From Tenrec ecaudatus (Eukaryota > Chordata > Mammalia > Afrosoricida > Tenrecidae), in contig NC_134546.1 of NCBI RefSeq assembly GCF_050624435.1, positions 9,447,001 through 9,511,000 on the forward strand: a DNA stretch of 64,000 bases, written 5' to 3'. Below are positions 21,625-33,337 of the stretch, piece after piece. The notes under the pieces were generated by a model. It did no database searches, had not been told where the DNA came from, and was given only the letters and a program-made list of their open reading frames with translations. Made by a program: the position numbers and the translations under genes. Position 1 is the first letter of the stretch. Each line of letters starts with the position of its first letter.

Positions 21625-21990
21625 GAACGTTGGTGGCAGAGTAGCTAAGTGCTCAGTTTACAGTGGTTCACTGGTACCTGACAGGTTAGCAGTTTGAACC
21701 CAACAGCCATTCCATATGTGGCAGTCTGCTTCTGTAAAGGGTAAGCCATAGAGCTGACCCGGAATCAGCAACCACATGGGACAGAGTCGAACAGCCCCAT
21801 GGGTTTACAAGGTTGTAAATCCTTATGGAATGCAACTGCTACATCTTCCTCCTTGGGAGCTGCTAGTGGGTTCAAACTGCTGACTCTTCAGTTAGCACCT
21901 GAGTGCTTAACCACTGTGTCACCAGGGCTCTTCTCTGACCTATAGGGTATCCATGAATTGGAACTGACTCGGTGGTAACAAATTTGTTTA
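21625..21990 (+). repeat. AfroSINE interrupted by an inverted AfroSINE
   Basis: The left sense half is 21625-21751 (head acgttggtggcagagtagct; 'gtggcagtctgcttctgtaaag'). An antisense AfroSINE occupies about 21752-21932. The right sense half (21933-21990) reads ctgacctatagggtatccat then 'gaattggaactgactcggtgg'. The exact target duplication is not clear. Confidence 0.75.
21752..21932 (-). repeat. Nested antisense AfroSINE
   Basis: It reads 'ggtttacaaggttgtaaatccttatggaatgcaactgctac', 'gggagctgctagtgggttcaaactgctgac', and the head 'gagtgcttaaccactgtgtcaccagggctc'. It is nearly full length inside the sense host copy. Confidence 0.82.
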
Positions 21991-22900
21991 TTTTTCTTAT
22001 AGCCTACCGACATAGAAATGGTATTGTACTTTTCTACCAGCCTCTCATCTAGTTGCAGAAGGATATGGTAGATTAGAAAATGTAGCCTGTACTATGGGTT
22101 AATGACTATATAGTAGAAAATCTAGACATAATATCACCACATTGATAACATATGATAAAACTTAGTTAACTTTAGATTTATCTGTTTGGATTAATCTGTG
22201 TGATAAAAGATGGGAATAGAAAAATAAGAACTTGCTGGCAAGTCTGCATCTCTTTTCAGTGTGACTTGCATACCATGCATTACTAAAACTGTCTTCAGAG
22301 TGGTGTCCATTTGAAAAAGAAATCTAAATTGAGCTGCATCTCCACTTAAAAAAATCGTATCCTCTGATAGAGGTTAAGGAAAAATATAAATGCCTCCAAT
22401 TTAGTTAACTGCAAAATTTAAAATTTAACTGTATAATTTAACTTGTACACAGTATTTGAAAAGTCTATTGTAAATATCTACTAATTGTAAAATATCCTCA
22501 ACCTCCTACTTTGTAGTTGTAAAAAACTGTGAACATGAGATTTTACCATACTTGTAAGTTAACACATTACTGTGTTCTATTTTCATGGATATTGATGGAA
22601 GAAGACATGACTTCTGGGTCTGACACAAAGGACAGTTTATTAATCAGAGCAATAACAGTAGTCTGTAGGGTTGCTATTGACTTGATGGCAGTCAGCTTAT
22701 TTGTTTTTTTTAATAATGCACAGTTTGAGCTCTGAATTTTAAAATCTTAGCTTTTTAAATATTGTCTTTCTTATTTTTCATCCATGCATGGAGATTTTTA
22801 AATCAGTAGTAGGCCAGGAAAAAGTTTAGATATGAAAAGACATGTTTCTTTTTCTTTAATATGTATAAGAAATAACTTTATATTAACTAGTAATTTTATA
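21991..22900. other. No gene recognised
   Basis: About 900 bp of unique-looking A+T-rich DNA with no supportable frame or repeat hallmark. Confidence 0.4.
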
Positions 22901-22904
22901 TCAA

Positions 22905-23310
22905 GAAGGCATCCCAGCCCAGTCCAACACAAGTCAGAGCCAGCACCCTCTTCAGACTCATGTAGCTGCAGGCTGATGACGCAGAAACATGAAGTAGAGG
23001 CAGAGAGAGCACAGGATGGTGAGTGCAGCTTTGCTTGGATCCAAGGTCAGTGGTAATGTGGTAGGGCTTCCACAGCTCCCAGGTTGGTTCCCCTAGTCAG
23101 TGGCCGACATAGGGCCGCCCCTGGAGGCAGACACAGAGTCCCAGCAAGGAAGGGGGGAGAGTGAAGGAGCAGAGAGAGAAAGAGAATTTCCCATTGTCTT
23201 TCTTATAAAAAGGCTACACCTCAAAGGGGTATCATCAGGCCACTGCCTGATGGACAAGTTGGACTCCACACTTGCATTTCACACAGGTGCAATTTGACAT
23301 AAACTTCCAC
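22905..23310 (-). repeat. ERVL-type LTR fragment, antisense
   Basis: Segments gcatcccagcccagtccaac, 'accctcttcagactcatgtagctgcaggctgatgacg' and 'gtgcaatttgacataaacttccac' correspond in order to the reverse complement of the LTR at 13.7-14.4 kb. The family is therefore repeated. This copy lacks at least one terminus. Confidence 0.6.
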
Positions 23311-23514
23311 AATTAGTATGGTGAAGATATGTTTCTTTGAAGTAAAGAAAAAAAAGCTGCTTATTCACACCAGACCAAAGTGTACTATTTTGAGAGATCC
23401 ACTAGCTCCGATTTCCTGCAAAAAATTATTAAAATATTAATTTTTATTTTAATAAAAATAATAAAATTAGAATCACATCCAAACAGAGAAAAAGTTAATT
23501 TACCTCAAGCATAT

Positions 23515-23730
23515 TTTAAAGGTTTTATTGACATATAATTCACATATTTTACATTTCAATCATATATTTAAGATTTGTGTAATTATCACCAACCAATTTT
23601 AGGACATTTCTTCTTCCTTGTATTTGTTGTTAGCTTCCTATTTCTACATGCCAAACTTAACTTGCCATACCCCAAGGAGACTATTAATCCATTTATTGTC
23701 TCTATAGATTTTCCTATCCCAGATTTCATA
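23515..23730 (-). mobile_element. L1M-type 3' tail
   Basis: The stretch ggttttattgacatataatt, then 'cacatattttacatttcaatcatatatttaagatttgtgtaattatcaccaacc', is typical of old mammalian L1 3' ends read antisense. Confidence 0.7.
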
Positions 23731-23999
23731 TACAGAAAAAGATACTAAATCAAAACAAAGCAATAAAACACCAATCCAACCAGAATGACAGAATGAAACA
23801 GAAAAGCCTCAATTGTAAACAAAACAAAATATTAAAAATTAGAGTACATATTAGATCAAAGGGGAGATCAAATTACAAAGTGTCAATTTTAACCTAACTT
23901 CATGTGCATTAATCTACCTTATAATGTACTCAATCTGACACAAGGCCATTCCCATCCCTGGTACATGGTCTGAGGGAATTAACTGAATTCTTAATCAAT

Positions 24000-24634
24000 G
24001 TGGGCTCCTGGGGACTTTCTTACTCTGTTCCCCTTACTGTTCTGTTGCACACCATTAGTGTTTTGCCTCGGTGTAGTGGGGTCATATCGGGCGCAATTCC
24101 CACACTTGTGTGTCCAGTGTTGTCCCCTGTAGGGCTATGGGTCAGTGAGGGATGTCATGTCTTATAGTGGGACCGGCCAGATGGTCTTCTCTGTGGATTG
24201 GCTGTCCTGAGCAGGGATACCATCCTCAAGACTTGGTGGACCAGGATACACTGCACTCTCTCTTCCTCCCGCTTCATTTGCTCCTTTGTGCTCTGATCAG
24301 ACATGTCCCTCTCCCTGAGCTGCAGCTTCAGTGCTGTCTCTGAAATAAATTCTTCAGGGGGGAGGGTCAGGTGTCCACAGAGTTGGGATTGGGGCCGGGC
24401 CCTCAGACCCCCCTCTACTGGCTACCCACCCCATGCCTGCATGCTGCATTGACATTCTGGAACACCAGTTTCAAGTCTGGTCCCTCTCTCCCTGTGGAGA
24501 TATGAGCAATACCCTCCCTTTGGGTGGATTCATGCCCTGTTCCCCCACCACACGCTTATATCTTTTTCCCCCCTCCTTATCTCCCTTTTAGTTGGCTACC
24601 ATATGATATGTACCCCTGGATTTGTTCTGGCCCC
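24000..24634 (-). mobile_element. Internal part of young-type L1 3' UTR, tail missing
   Basis: The block 'ggggactttcttactctgttcccctta', 'gtgttttgcctcggtgtagtggggtcat' and 'cttctctgtggattggctgtcctgagcagg' matches the L1 at 50.6-51.1 kb. It lacks the L1 3' tail, so it is a rearranged or old fragment. It abuts BovB on the right. Confidence 0.8.
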
Positions 24635-25185
24635 AACCTTCCTGCTTATCAACTCTCTAAACTGGTCTTGTGCAGCAGATTTGCCCATTGAACTTGTCTT
24701 TTGATCTTTTGACTGCTGCTTTCATGAACAATCATTTTGGATCCAAGCAAGACAAAATCCTTGACAACTTCAATATTTTTTTTCACTTACCATAATGTTA
24801 CCTGTAGGTCCAGTTGTAACAAATTTGGCCTTCTTTACATTGAGTTGTAATCCATACTAAAGGCTGCAATTCTTGATCTTCAAGTGCCTCAAATCATACT
24901 TTCAGCAAATAAGGTTGTATAGCTGCATATCACAGGTTGTTAATAAGCCTTCCTCTGATCCTTATGCCATATTTTTTCCATATAAGCTTCTCAGACTATT
25001 TCTCAACATATAGATTTACTGAGTATGCTGAGAGGATACACTCTTGGCACATAACTTTCTTGATTTTAACTATCATACACTATCCCTTGTTTTCTTGGCA
25101 CAACTACCTCTTGATCCATGTGCAAGTTCCTCATGAGCACAATGAAGTGTTCTGGAATTCCCTTTGTTCTCAAGGCTTTCAGTTT
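24635..25185 (-). mobile_element. BovB/RTE LINE fragment
   Basis: Antisense BovB from ccttcctgcttatcaactct through gcagcagatttgcccattga, 'tggatccaagcaagacaaaatccttgacaac' and 'gaagtgttctggaattccctttgttctcaaggc'. It parallels the copy at 14.6-15.3 kb. Reading frames are destroyed. Confidence 0.87.
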
Positions 25186-25790
25186 ATGATTCATCCTCCC
25201 TGTCTTTGGATAAACCTAAATATCTTATTGTTAGTAGACTCTAGTAATCTATTTCGTCTTCTCATGTGCGTACTTCCTTTGTTGTATTTGTTAATGCTTT
25301 TGCCTGTAATAGGGCCCTTAAGTTGGTCCCTGTTTTCTCATGGATCTTTATAGGTCTGAGATTTTACATTTAGGTATTCGACCCATCTTGAATGCATATT
25401 TTTGTACATCAGTGAGACATGGGAGACATTACCTTCTTCTACAAATGGAAATGCAGTTATTCCCACGCCATCTGTTGAAGAGATTATGTCTGTCCTATTT
25501 AATGTTTTTTGGCTCTTTGTCTAAGATCAGTTAGTTGTTTGTTGGTAGTCAAATTTATTTCTAGGTTCTCTATTCTGTTCCAGTGGCATGTGTATCTATA
25601 TTTGTACCCATTCCAGGGTGTTTTAACTATTGTGGCTGTGTAAAAGGTCTTGAGGTTAGAGAAGTGAGAGGCTTCTTATTTTGTTCATCAATGCAGTTTT
25701 CTCAACTCCTTTTACTTTACATCGCCATTTGTGTTCTCATCAATGTAGTGTTCCATTTTCTTAAAACATCTTCATAGTATGCCTCAATGA
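25186..25790 (-). mobile_element. Old L1 ORF2 3'-part fragment
   Basis: Antisense L1 ORF2 text: 'ggtattcgacccatcttgaatgcatatttttgtac', 'ttattcccacgccatctgttgaagagattatg', 'ggttctctattctgttccagtggc' and 'tttaactattgtggctgtgtaaaaggtcttgaggttag'. There is no long frame. Confidence 0.82.
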
Positions 25791-28030
25791 GTGTCCTGTG
25801 TCCATCAGGAAAATCTGTCAACCTTAGGAATCTTAAGAAACAATCATGATAACTTTCTGAGCTTGTATCTCTGCCTTGACTTTAACAGGCTAAGGAGATC
25901 ATCCTCAAAGCCAGTGTTTTGATTGGACTTTTTAAAGGCACTTTAACCCTCCTGAGGAAAGTGTGTAGCCGTCCACTGTTTGCAGAAACATGTTTAAACA
26001 GTTTGGTATGGACTAGAACCCTAGTGGCAATGCTTTTTCATTTTGGTGTTATATATATTATTGGATCCAGACCTTTATGGTAATGGTTCACATGACACCA
26101 AAAGATCCTGATTTAATGAACATTTTATGAAAGTTTATGAAATCACAAGATGTAAGGGCCTCATCCATTTACCATTTTTGTTATTTCCATCTTTCATACC
26201 TTTTCCATCTTGATTGAATTCAGAAGAATAAAATATTTAGGACAAAAGTCTGATATTGGAGGATGCTAGAAGGTAAAACTAAAGGCGAGTGATATTTGAA
26301 AAATAAAACAGTGTGTATGTTTTTGAAAGTTTGAAGATAATCTGTTTTCAAGTTGAAATGGTAAAGGTGGAAGATTGTAGAGATAATGTTCTTAAAAGAA
26401 TAGGTGAAATTATATTTAGTTTTTTTAACTAAGGTAGTTTAGAAAATCAATGAATTTGTACTATTTTAAGTAATTGTATGTCAAAGAAAATAGGGAGGTG
26501 CAAGGTAAGGGGAATATATGTATACATGTGCCTTTGGATCCTGATGTACACCGATTAAAAAAAAAAACCCTGGAAAAACAGGTAACAAGAAGAATGAGTA
26601 ATTTAATCCTGCCTAGGGCTTATGTGTGTGTGCTGGCAAGTTCAGGGGTTTAAGTAGCTTTCAATTAAAAAATAAAAAACATAAGCACATGCATTTTAAA
26701 AAGCACTTGGCAAACCCCACCCCCAAAACAACAAAAAACAAAACACTTGGCCAGTCAAGGTTCGGTACCCCCTGAATGGGCATCAGGAAACTTGCATTCA
26801 TTTTTACACTTGGTCACTAATAGGAAGAAAGCCTAGGCAAATTACTTTCTTTTCCTACCGTCTCCAGGAACTCCCAGGACTTAAAAAAAAAATCTTTCTT
26901 TACTTGCTTCAAATCCATTCTATTTTTGAAAGATTTTCTTCCAGCTTTTCCGAGGTTTCCAAGCTAGCTTATTTTAGATTAAATAAGCTTGATTTCTATT
27001 TACCTTCTAGAGAGTATTTTGAAAATTAATGGGATAAAGTATTTGTATACTTAAGAATTTAATAAATGAAAACTACAGTAATTAAATAAAATTTGGAAAA
27101 CAGTAAACTGTATTTACCCATTGTTCCATCAGTCATATAAAATGGTTGTTTAATATATTACTGTATTTGCTTGAAAGTCTTTTTCCTGTATATCCTTTTT
27201 TTAAAGAAAATCATAGCTGTACTCATATACATAGTTATATTTTCTTCAGTTTAGACACATAAATGTGCCTATGAAGTTTTTTATTTTAGTGATAATTTTA
27301 TTCCATCAAATAGAACTTTACTAACTCATACTTTTTTGTTTTAATTTATATAATTTCCTGCTTCATCTAGTTTTGTAAATAACTGATGGATATATTTCAG
27401 CATAAAACAATTTTGAGTTTAGGGTTATTTCCTTGGTACAAGTCCACAGAAATAAACTGATTGGACCACCATTAGGCCTCTGAATAAACTGTTGAGTTGG
27501 TACTTTGCCTGTTAGTGGTGATTAGCTTTTGAAGGCAATACTGTAAAACTAAGACATTATGCGTGAACATTTTTAAATAGATGGGGTTTCACTTGAATTA
27601 ATTTATTTTTGGTGAGCAGAAATAGGACATCACTTGCTTCTTTTCCATTTTGGTAGGAGGTGATTTTGTCTGGTAATATAGGGAGTTATGGTTCCAAGGG
27701 AGGCTGGTTTTCATTTTATTATGTGCTGTGCTCACCCTTGACTGAATGAAGCTACATGTTAATTCCTGTAGTAATTCACAGCAACAAAAGAGTTTTCCTC
27801 AGTGCCTCATTTGATTTCTACATATGGTTAAGTGCACTTTTGAGCCACACCCTATTACTGTTACCTAATGTCGGGTGATACCAGGTCACTTTCTTTTAAA
27901 ATGTACACAGACTTTCATAAGCAAGGTCTGCAGACAAGTTAAGGTTTGCTTTGTGACCTGTTGTTGACTTAATACAATTAAAAAAAATACACCTCATACC
28001 TTCCTCAATACAAGAACAGCCCTCCCTCCC
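25791..28030. other. 2.2 kb quiet A+T-rich DNA, nothing recognised
   Basis: The longest stretch with no recognised mobile element. It holds A runs (26557, 26883) and no reading frame with a recognisable domain. It could include conserved noncoding sequence, which cannot be judged from one genome. Confidence 0.4.
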
Positions 28031-28034
28031 CCCA

Positions 28035-28910
28035 CGATTTCTGAAGACAAAATGGATGCATAAGCAGATGTGATGAAGACAGAGGATGGTGCCCGGCTAT
28101 TAAAAGATTTAGTATCTGGGGTTTTAAAGGCTTGAACTTAAACAAGCAGCCATCCAACAGTGGAAGCAACAAGCCCACATGGAAGAAGCAAAACAGCCGG
28201 TGAGATCATGTAGTGTCATCCAGACCAGACTATGGTTCACAACAAACAGTAAACAAACAAACAAATGCATTGGCTTGAATGGAGCGGAAACCCAAAGCCC
28301 ATCTATGAACAATGGACTATACCCTAAAGAGGGGTCGCAGGGAAGGAATGAGTCAATCGGTGCAGTAGAGCATTAATAGGTCAAGCAATATACCTCTGAT
28401 CCCTTGAGGCCTCCTACTCCCCCTCCCCCCTAGCTATCATGACCTCAGTGCTGCTTCCCATTCTGGGGTAGATGGGAGCATGTACATAGGTCTAGGTGAG
28501 AGATAAAACTCACAACACATGGAACCCAGGAACAGCTATGGGAATAAAGATACCAAAAGAGTAGGGGGGAGAGAGGGGAGAAGTGGGGAGGGAGGTGGGT
28601 ACTGATTGCAATGACTGCCACATAACCACACACCCCCATCCAGGGGGAAGAACAACAGAAACAAGAGGGGAAGGGAGACAGCGGTTGGTGTGAGATTTGA
28701 AAATAATTAATCTACAATCAAGGGGCTATGAGGGTTTGGGGGAGTAGAAAGGAAGGGGGAAAAAGAGGAGCTGATCCCAAAGGCTCAATGGAAAGTAAAT
28801 GTCTAGAGAAGAACAATGGAATATATGTACTAATATGTTGGATACAATTGATGTATGGATTGTTACAGGAGTTGTAAGAGCCCCCAATAAAATGATTAAA
28901 AAACAAAAAA
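28035..28910 (+). mobile_element. Young L1 3' end, sense
   Basis: It starts near 28040 (aagacaaaatggatgcataa) and ends 'gagcccccaataaaatgattaaaaaac'. It has one copy of the 'ggatggtgcccggctatt...aagcagccatcc' unit and a purine-rich G-run tract at 28562-28600. No ORF2 remains and no clear target duplication was seen. Confidence 0.88.
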
Positions 28911-29025
28911 TATCGTAAGTGATCTCATTGTTTTATTAAAGTTTCTTTGTACCTTTACTGCTGATCTCTCAAAAAAGGTCTGATTTGTTTAACAATAATT
29001 AAATACCAGAAGTAGAGTATTTTAG
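28911..29025. other. Short spacer
   Basis: Unique-looking sequence between the L1 tail and a MIR-like fragment. Confidence 0.35.
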
Positions 29026-29029
29026 AGAT

Positions 29030-29165
29030 AAAGGAAACCTTAAAGTTGTCTGTTTTGAAATCCTCTCATTTTATGTATGAAGAAATTGTCGCTCATGTGG
29101 GTCAGGTGCTTTGTCCGTATCCCCTCACTGAGTGGCACAACTGATGTTAGAATATAGTTCTCTTA
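29030..29165 (+). repeat. MIR/L2-like fragment
   Basis: The pattern 'cattttatgtatgaagaaattgtcgctcatg...ggtcaggtgctttgtccg...gagtggcacaactgatgttagaatatagttctc' parallels the common ancient SINE/LINE motif (attttacagatgaggaaact and onward). It is very diverged. Confidence 0.6.
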
Positions 29166-29630
29166 TATCAAGTGTTTACATGTAGCTTCCTTGTGCACTA
29201 ACAGCATGAGGTCCCCGGGCTGCTTTTTGAGTAACTCTTGTTTGCTGTCCTGCCCTTTCTGGCAGCCAGTTAAAGCATGCCAGTGCTCTACTGTGGATGA
29301 CAGATTCGCTCCTGAGTAGTTGTCCCGCTGATCAAATTTATTACAGAGTATCAACTCCTGTTTGCATATTTGGTATCATGTAGGATTAAAAGAATCAACT
29401 TCAGTTTTGGTGCTTGACAGTCACTAGAAAATGTGAACTCATTCATTACAACCTAATGCTTACCAAAGGCTGGCTTGAAGCTTTGGGTACTCATAAGGGA
29501 CAGCTATATACCCCAATAACTACAACACTAAATAGACCATCAGAAAGGAATGCGGTTAGATCATGTCATTTCACCATTCCACAAAAATGTGCTCATTGAA
29601 TTATAATTTAGTATATTTCCTTCAGGTTTT
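29166..29630. other. No gene recognised
   Basis: Unique-looking DNA without a supportable frame or repeat. Confidence 0.4.
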
Positions 29631-29631
29631 T

Positions 29632-29852
29632 CAAGGCCCCTGGTGGCTGGTGGGTTGTGAAGTGGGCTTTTAGCCACAAAGTGAGTAGTTCTAAACCCGC
29701 AACTTTAGCGTTTCTCAGGAGAAAGATGAGGCTTTCTATTCCCATAAGGATGCACAGCCTTGGAAGCCCACAAGGCAGTTATACTCTGTCCTACAGGGTT
29801 GGTATGATTCAGAATGGACTCAGTGGCAGTGAGTTAGGTTGCTAGCTTTTCA
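29632..29852 (+). repeat. AfroSINE
   Basis: The head is aaggcccctggtggctggtg, then 'caggagaaagatgaggctttctattcccataaggatgcacagccttggaagccc'. The tail is 'gttggtatgattcagaatggactcagtggcagtg'. Confidence 0.9.
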
Positions 29853-30227
29853 GGAAATGTATAAATAATGTGATCAGGATTTCTTTGTCTTTTGCAAAAG
29901 CATACTTGAAGACATGCTCACTGCTTTTCAGCATTCGTGAGTATGAATTCAATACTAAAAAAGATTCTATCCAGAAAAAGTTATACTTTTCATATTAAAA
30001 ATAATAAGACAAAAGGAACAGTGATAATGACAATGTTTAGAGTTTGTTGTCACATTTCCTAATTTGATATAACAGTTCTATAGTATTATTAAATTAGATA
30101 TACTCTCACATGAGGGAACCAAGTATAGAGAGGTAGGCAGCAATGAGGAATTAGGAAAAATATTCCCCCAAACAAAAAAAACCCCAAAACATTGGAACGG
30201 AGGTAGTTTGCCTATACATTTTTATTG

Positions 30228-30430
30228 TTGTTGCTGTTCATTGCTATCTAATTGATTCCAACTTGTAGAGAACCCATGCATGCAAAGAAAAAGTGTTTCA
30301 TATTGTTTTCAGAAGCGGATTACCAGACTTGTCTTTCAAGGGTTGTTTTTCACTTGTCTTTCAAGGTGAGTTCAAACATCTAATCTTTTGGCTAATGGAG
30401 TGCTTAACTATTTGTACCACCAGGCTCCAT
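30228..30430 (-). repeat. AfroSINE, diverged, with internal duplication
   Basis: The antisense copy starts 'gttgctgttcattgctatctaattgattccaac' and ends 'ggagtgcttaactatttgtaccaccaggctcc'. A short local duplication (cacttgtctttcaagg beside cttgtctttcaaggg) sits in the middle. Confidence 0.78.
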
Positions 30431-30439
30431 TTTGTGTTC

Positions 30440-31310
30440 CTTCTTTCATACCACTGAAGAAAACCAATGTGGTGGCCACATCTGACCTCTTCCAGCTTCA
30501 ACCCACAAGGCAGAGGTCAGGCATGCCGCCACCCTCCATCCCTTTGTACCCTATTCTTACACCAGCTGTTCCTCCTACAGCACTCTACCTCTGTTGCTTG
30601 GTTCGATAATTCATTGCAGTGACCACACATAACTTATAGACAATGCTCAAGATTATGGAGTTTGTTAGGGGTGTTAACAGGTTACAATTAGGTGAGAAGT
30701 ATTCAGGCTGAAGTTGTCAGGACAGTTTCTTCTCTGTCACATTATAGGCTGGCATTTTTCTGGCCCTGAGCCACTTGACCTGGCCTCTGCACTGCTTGGG
30801 CAGTGTTACAAAGCTTTTTCAGGGATGCCACTAAATTCCCATAGGGCATGCCACTCTGCTATAAGCCTCAACCCCAAAGCACTCAATTCCTGTTCTCTGG
30901 GTCAGCAAATCCAGCTCCCCCAATTAAGTGCCTAGAGGCACCCCACTCCACAAGCCAACCTGCCTCAAAGCACTCAGTTTTGTTTGCTCTGTAAGCTGGG
31001 AAAGACTGTCACTCTTGCTCCAGGCTTTGCCTCCTGGGTGTGCTGCTGCTGCTCTGCTCTTCTTTGCTTCAAAGCTGTCTTCTGGATCAAGGAGAGTAAA
31101 TGTGAAGACATCGAGGGATGCAAAGGACACACTTCACTCCTGGCTCTTTTCTCTTGCTGGATGTGAGATCCCCCTTCCTACGTCTGTATAGGCTAATTTT
31201 ATACCTAACAGTATGGCAATCACTATTAACTTTGTTAATAGTCACAGCTAAATCACAAAATCCAGTCAGTATGTTCCCTCACATTTTTGCCCATACTCAT
31301 CAGGAAAAAG
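30440..31310. repeat. Unclassified C+T-rich repeat, copy 1
   Basis: This region is richer in G+C than its surroundings and shares the block attaagtgcctagaggcacc ('ccactcc' following) with the region near 32.46 kb. It has 60-87 codon frames in several phases but none with a recognisable domain. It may be a lineage-specific LTR or composite SINE. No termini were identified. Confidence 0.4.
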
Positions 31311-31424
31311 AAGGTTGATTGTTGGGAGTTACAAAGGCTATCGCTAGAAGAGCCATATTAAATCACTGCATTGCAACCAGGACTCTTCACAAAGTAAATG
31401 TTTACCTTTTTATGCCATTAAAAT

Positions 31425-31447
31425 ACACACACACACACACACACACA
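31425..31447 (+). repeat. (CA)n microsatellite
   Basis: A perfect run of about 11 CA units, directly against the 3' tail of the antisense AfroSINE that follows. This is a common origin for mammalian microsatellites. Confidence 0.95.
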
Positions 31448-31448
31448 A

Positions 31449-31636
31449 CATTTGTTGCTGTCAAGGTCTGACTCATAATGACCCCATATGCCTCAGAGTA
31501 GAACTTCATGAGGTTTTCTTGGCTGTAATCTTTCTGGAAGCAGATTGGCAGGCCTTTCTTCTGTGGTGCTGTTCACATGTCCAATTTTTCCTTTCCATTA
31601 GTAGTTGAACACACACCTTTTGCACCATCCAGGGCC
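31449..31636 (-). repeat. AfroSINE
   Basis: The antisense copy begins 'tttgttgctgtcaaggtctgactcataatgaccccatatg'. It continues 'gtaatctttctggaagcagattggcaggcctttcttctg' and ends with a degraded head 'cttttgcaccatccagggc'. Confidence 0.88.
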
Positions 31637-32035
31637 TTATGTATTTTTGCCTTAGCCATTTCAAATTCAGAGCTATGCTCAGTTTTTATTTGTATAAAAC
31701 TTCTCAGATAGTCAACATCTTTTTTTTTTCACTTTAAATAAAATTTTCCTTTGTTTATATATTAACTTGGTCTTGTATATAAAACAGTTATACGAGTACC
31801 TGAAGAAGTGAGTCTCTTAGGAAGTATGTGAAAAATAATTGATTTCTATCTTTGAAGAATGATCAGCAAATTGTGAATTTAGAATACCTGTGAATTTAGA
31901 ATACAGATTACCTACTGCTGAAGTACAGTAGTAGAAAAGGCACAAGGTAGACACTTCGATTACAAATGGGAGAGATTGAAGGGATAAGAAGGGATGCATG
32001 GCATCAAGTAAGAGAGAAGCCCAGCAGAGTGATGT
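31637..32035. other. No gene recognised
   Basis: A+T-rich unique sequence. A small direct duplication is visible (gtgaatttagaatacctgtg, then gaatttagaatacag, near 31875). Confidence 0.4.
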
Positions 32036-32039
32036 ATGT

Positions 32040-32745
32040 TGGTTCTCAAGGCTGGACAGTGATGCTCTCTTCTCTGGAACAGTTTAGGCAGTGGGCTCTA
32101 AGCTCTAGAATCTGAATGTTGGCCAAAGTTTCTGCATTCTGGGTGGAGGCCCCTTGACCCAGGACTTTAGCTCTGCTATCCAGGCCTAACTGGATGACAA
32201 CTCTGTTCCCATTGTTTTGGGGGCCCTGTTCTAGTCCAACCGAAAGAAAAACCCCATCTTGCTAGCTCTGAGAGGCCATATTCACTCAGTTTTGGGCAGA
32301 GGATCTGACCTCATCCCCCACTTAGAATATGTGATTGGAAGCCCCATATGCTCCAATTGAGCCAGTGAAGATTAGTCTCTTTAAAACTCAGAAGGTGCCG
32401 GTTCCCTTGAACCCTTGAGTCTCTTCAGCTGGCCTGGCACCTGCCCTGCTTATACTGATTAAGTGCCCAGAGGCACCCACTCCGCTATTAAGCCTTGGCT
32501 CAGAGGTCCTCAGCTGTGTCATTTGATGGGTTAGAAAGCCTACATCTGTGGACAAGTTCTTGGAGGGATCCTACTCCACTGGGAAGCCTCCTGCCTGAAG
32601 GTACTTGGCTGTCTTGCTCTGTGGTCAACTCTGAAGTGATCTCCTACAAGTCTGGTTCTGTTACTCCTGGTTTCTTTTGCAGCTGTTCCTTGCCTTGTGC
32701 ACTCTCTCTGGATGCAACTTTCCTCACTTCCTTCTAAGTCCTTAA
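32040..32745. repeat. Unclassified repeat, copy 2
   Basis: It shares 'attaagtgcccagaggcaccc' and the general composition with copy 1 at 30.4-31.3 kb. Antisense and sense frames of 80-120 codons cross it, but none shows a recognisable domain and they do not agree between copies. It is best treated as non-coding repeat. Confidence 0.4.
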
Positions 32746-32899
32746 AAGAATCACTTTTGATGTGCATAATTCCATCAATAGTTTCTCCAAGGCATTTGCC
32801 AAAAATGTCATAAAAGCCAGGGATGTTGCTAACGGTCCTATAATGCACGAGCAAGGCATTATCTGTGTCAATGTCAATAGTACCAATGTTGGAAGACCA

Positions 32900-33012
32900 C
32901 AATCTAGAACTAATAGTAATGTATTCACCCCAGTGGACTATTGTGAAAATTAACTGAATTGAAGCATTTCAAGTGTCAGCCATATACTAAGTACTTAATG
33001 CTATCAATAATT
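32900..33012 (+). repeat. MIR-like 3' fragment
   Basis: The string 'gaaaattaactgaattgaagcatttcaagtgtcagccatatactaagtacttaatgctatc' follows the MIR 3' pattern (low-count 'gcacttagaa...ggcacatagtaagtgctcaa'). It is diverged. Confidence 0.5.
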
Positions 33013-33335
33013 ATTTCATAATTAGTTAAACAAAGTGACATGAAGACATACATATTCTACAAAGAACTCTTACTTTAAAATGTAAGTATGTATGAAACTT
33101 CTGAATGAGAAATCGCTTTTTAAGCAACGACTGGCTGTATTAATTTTCCTTTTATCTGTTAATGATAATTCATAAAGTAGAGTGCCGAATTTAAAGTGTG
33201 TGAGTTAATGTTAATCTGAATTTAAGTTAGCATAATAGTAATTGAATTAAAAGACTGTCAATTACCAAATTAAGATAAGCAATGCTCTAAAAAACTCACA
33301 AAGATCCTTAGGAAATCAATTTATTTTTTGTAATT
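33013..33335. other. No gene recognised
   Basis: A+T-rich unique sequence. Confidence 0.4.
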
Positions 33336-33337
33336 AA

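Noticed and set aside
24937..25353. 138-codon sense frame
   Set aside because: It runs across a BovB/L1 junction in the non-coding orientation.
32540..32902. 120-codon antisense frame
   Set aside because: It crosses from an unclassified repeat into unique DNA, with another long frame on the opposite strand. No recognisable domain.
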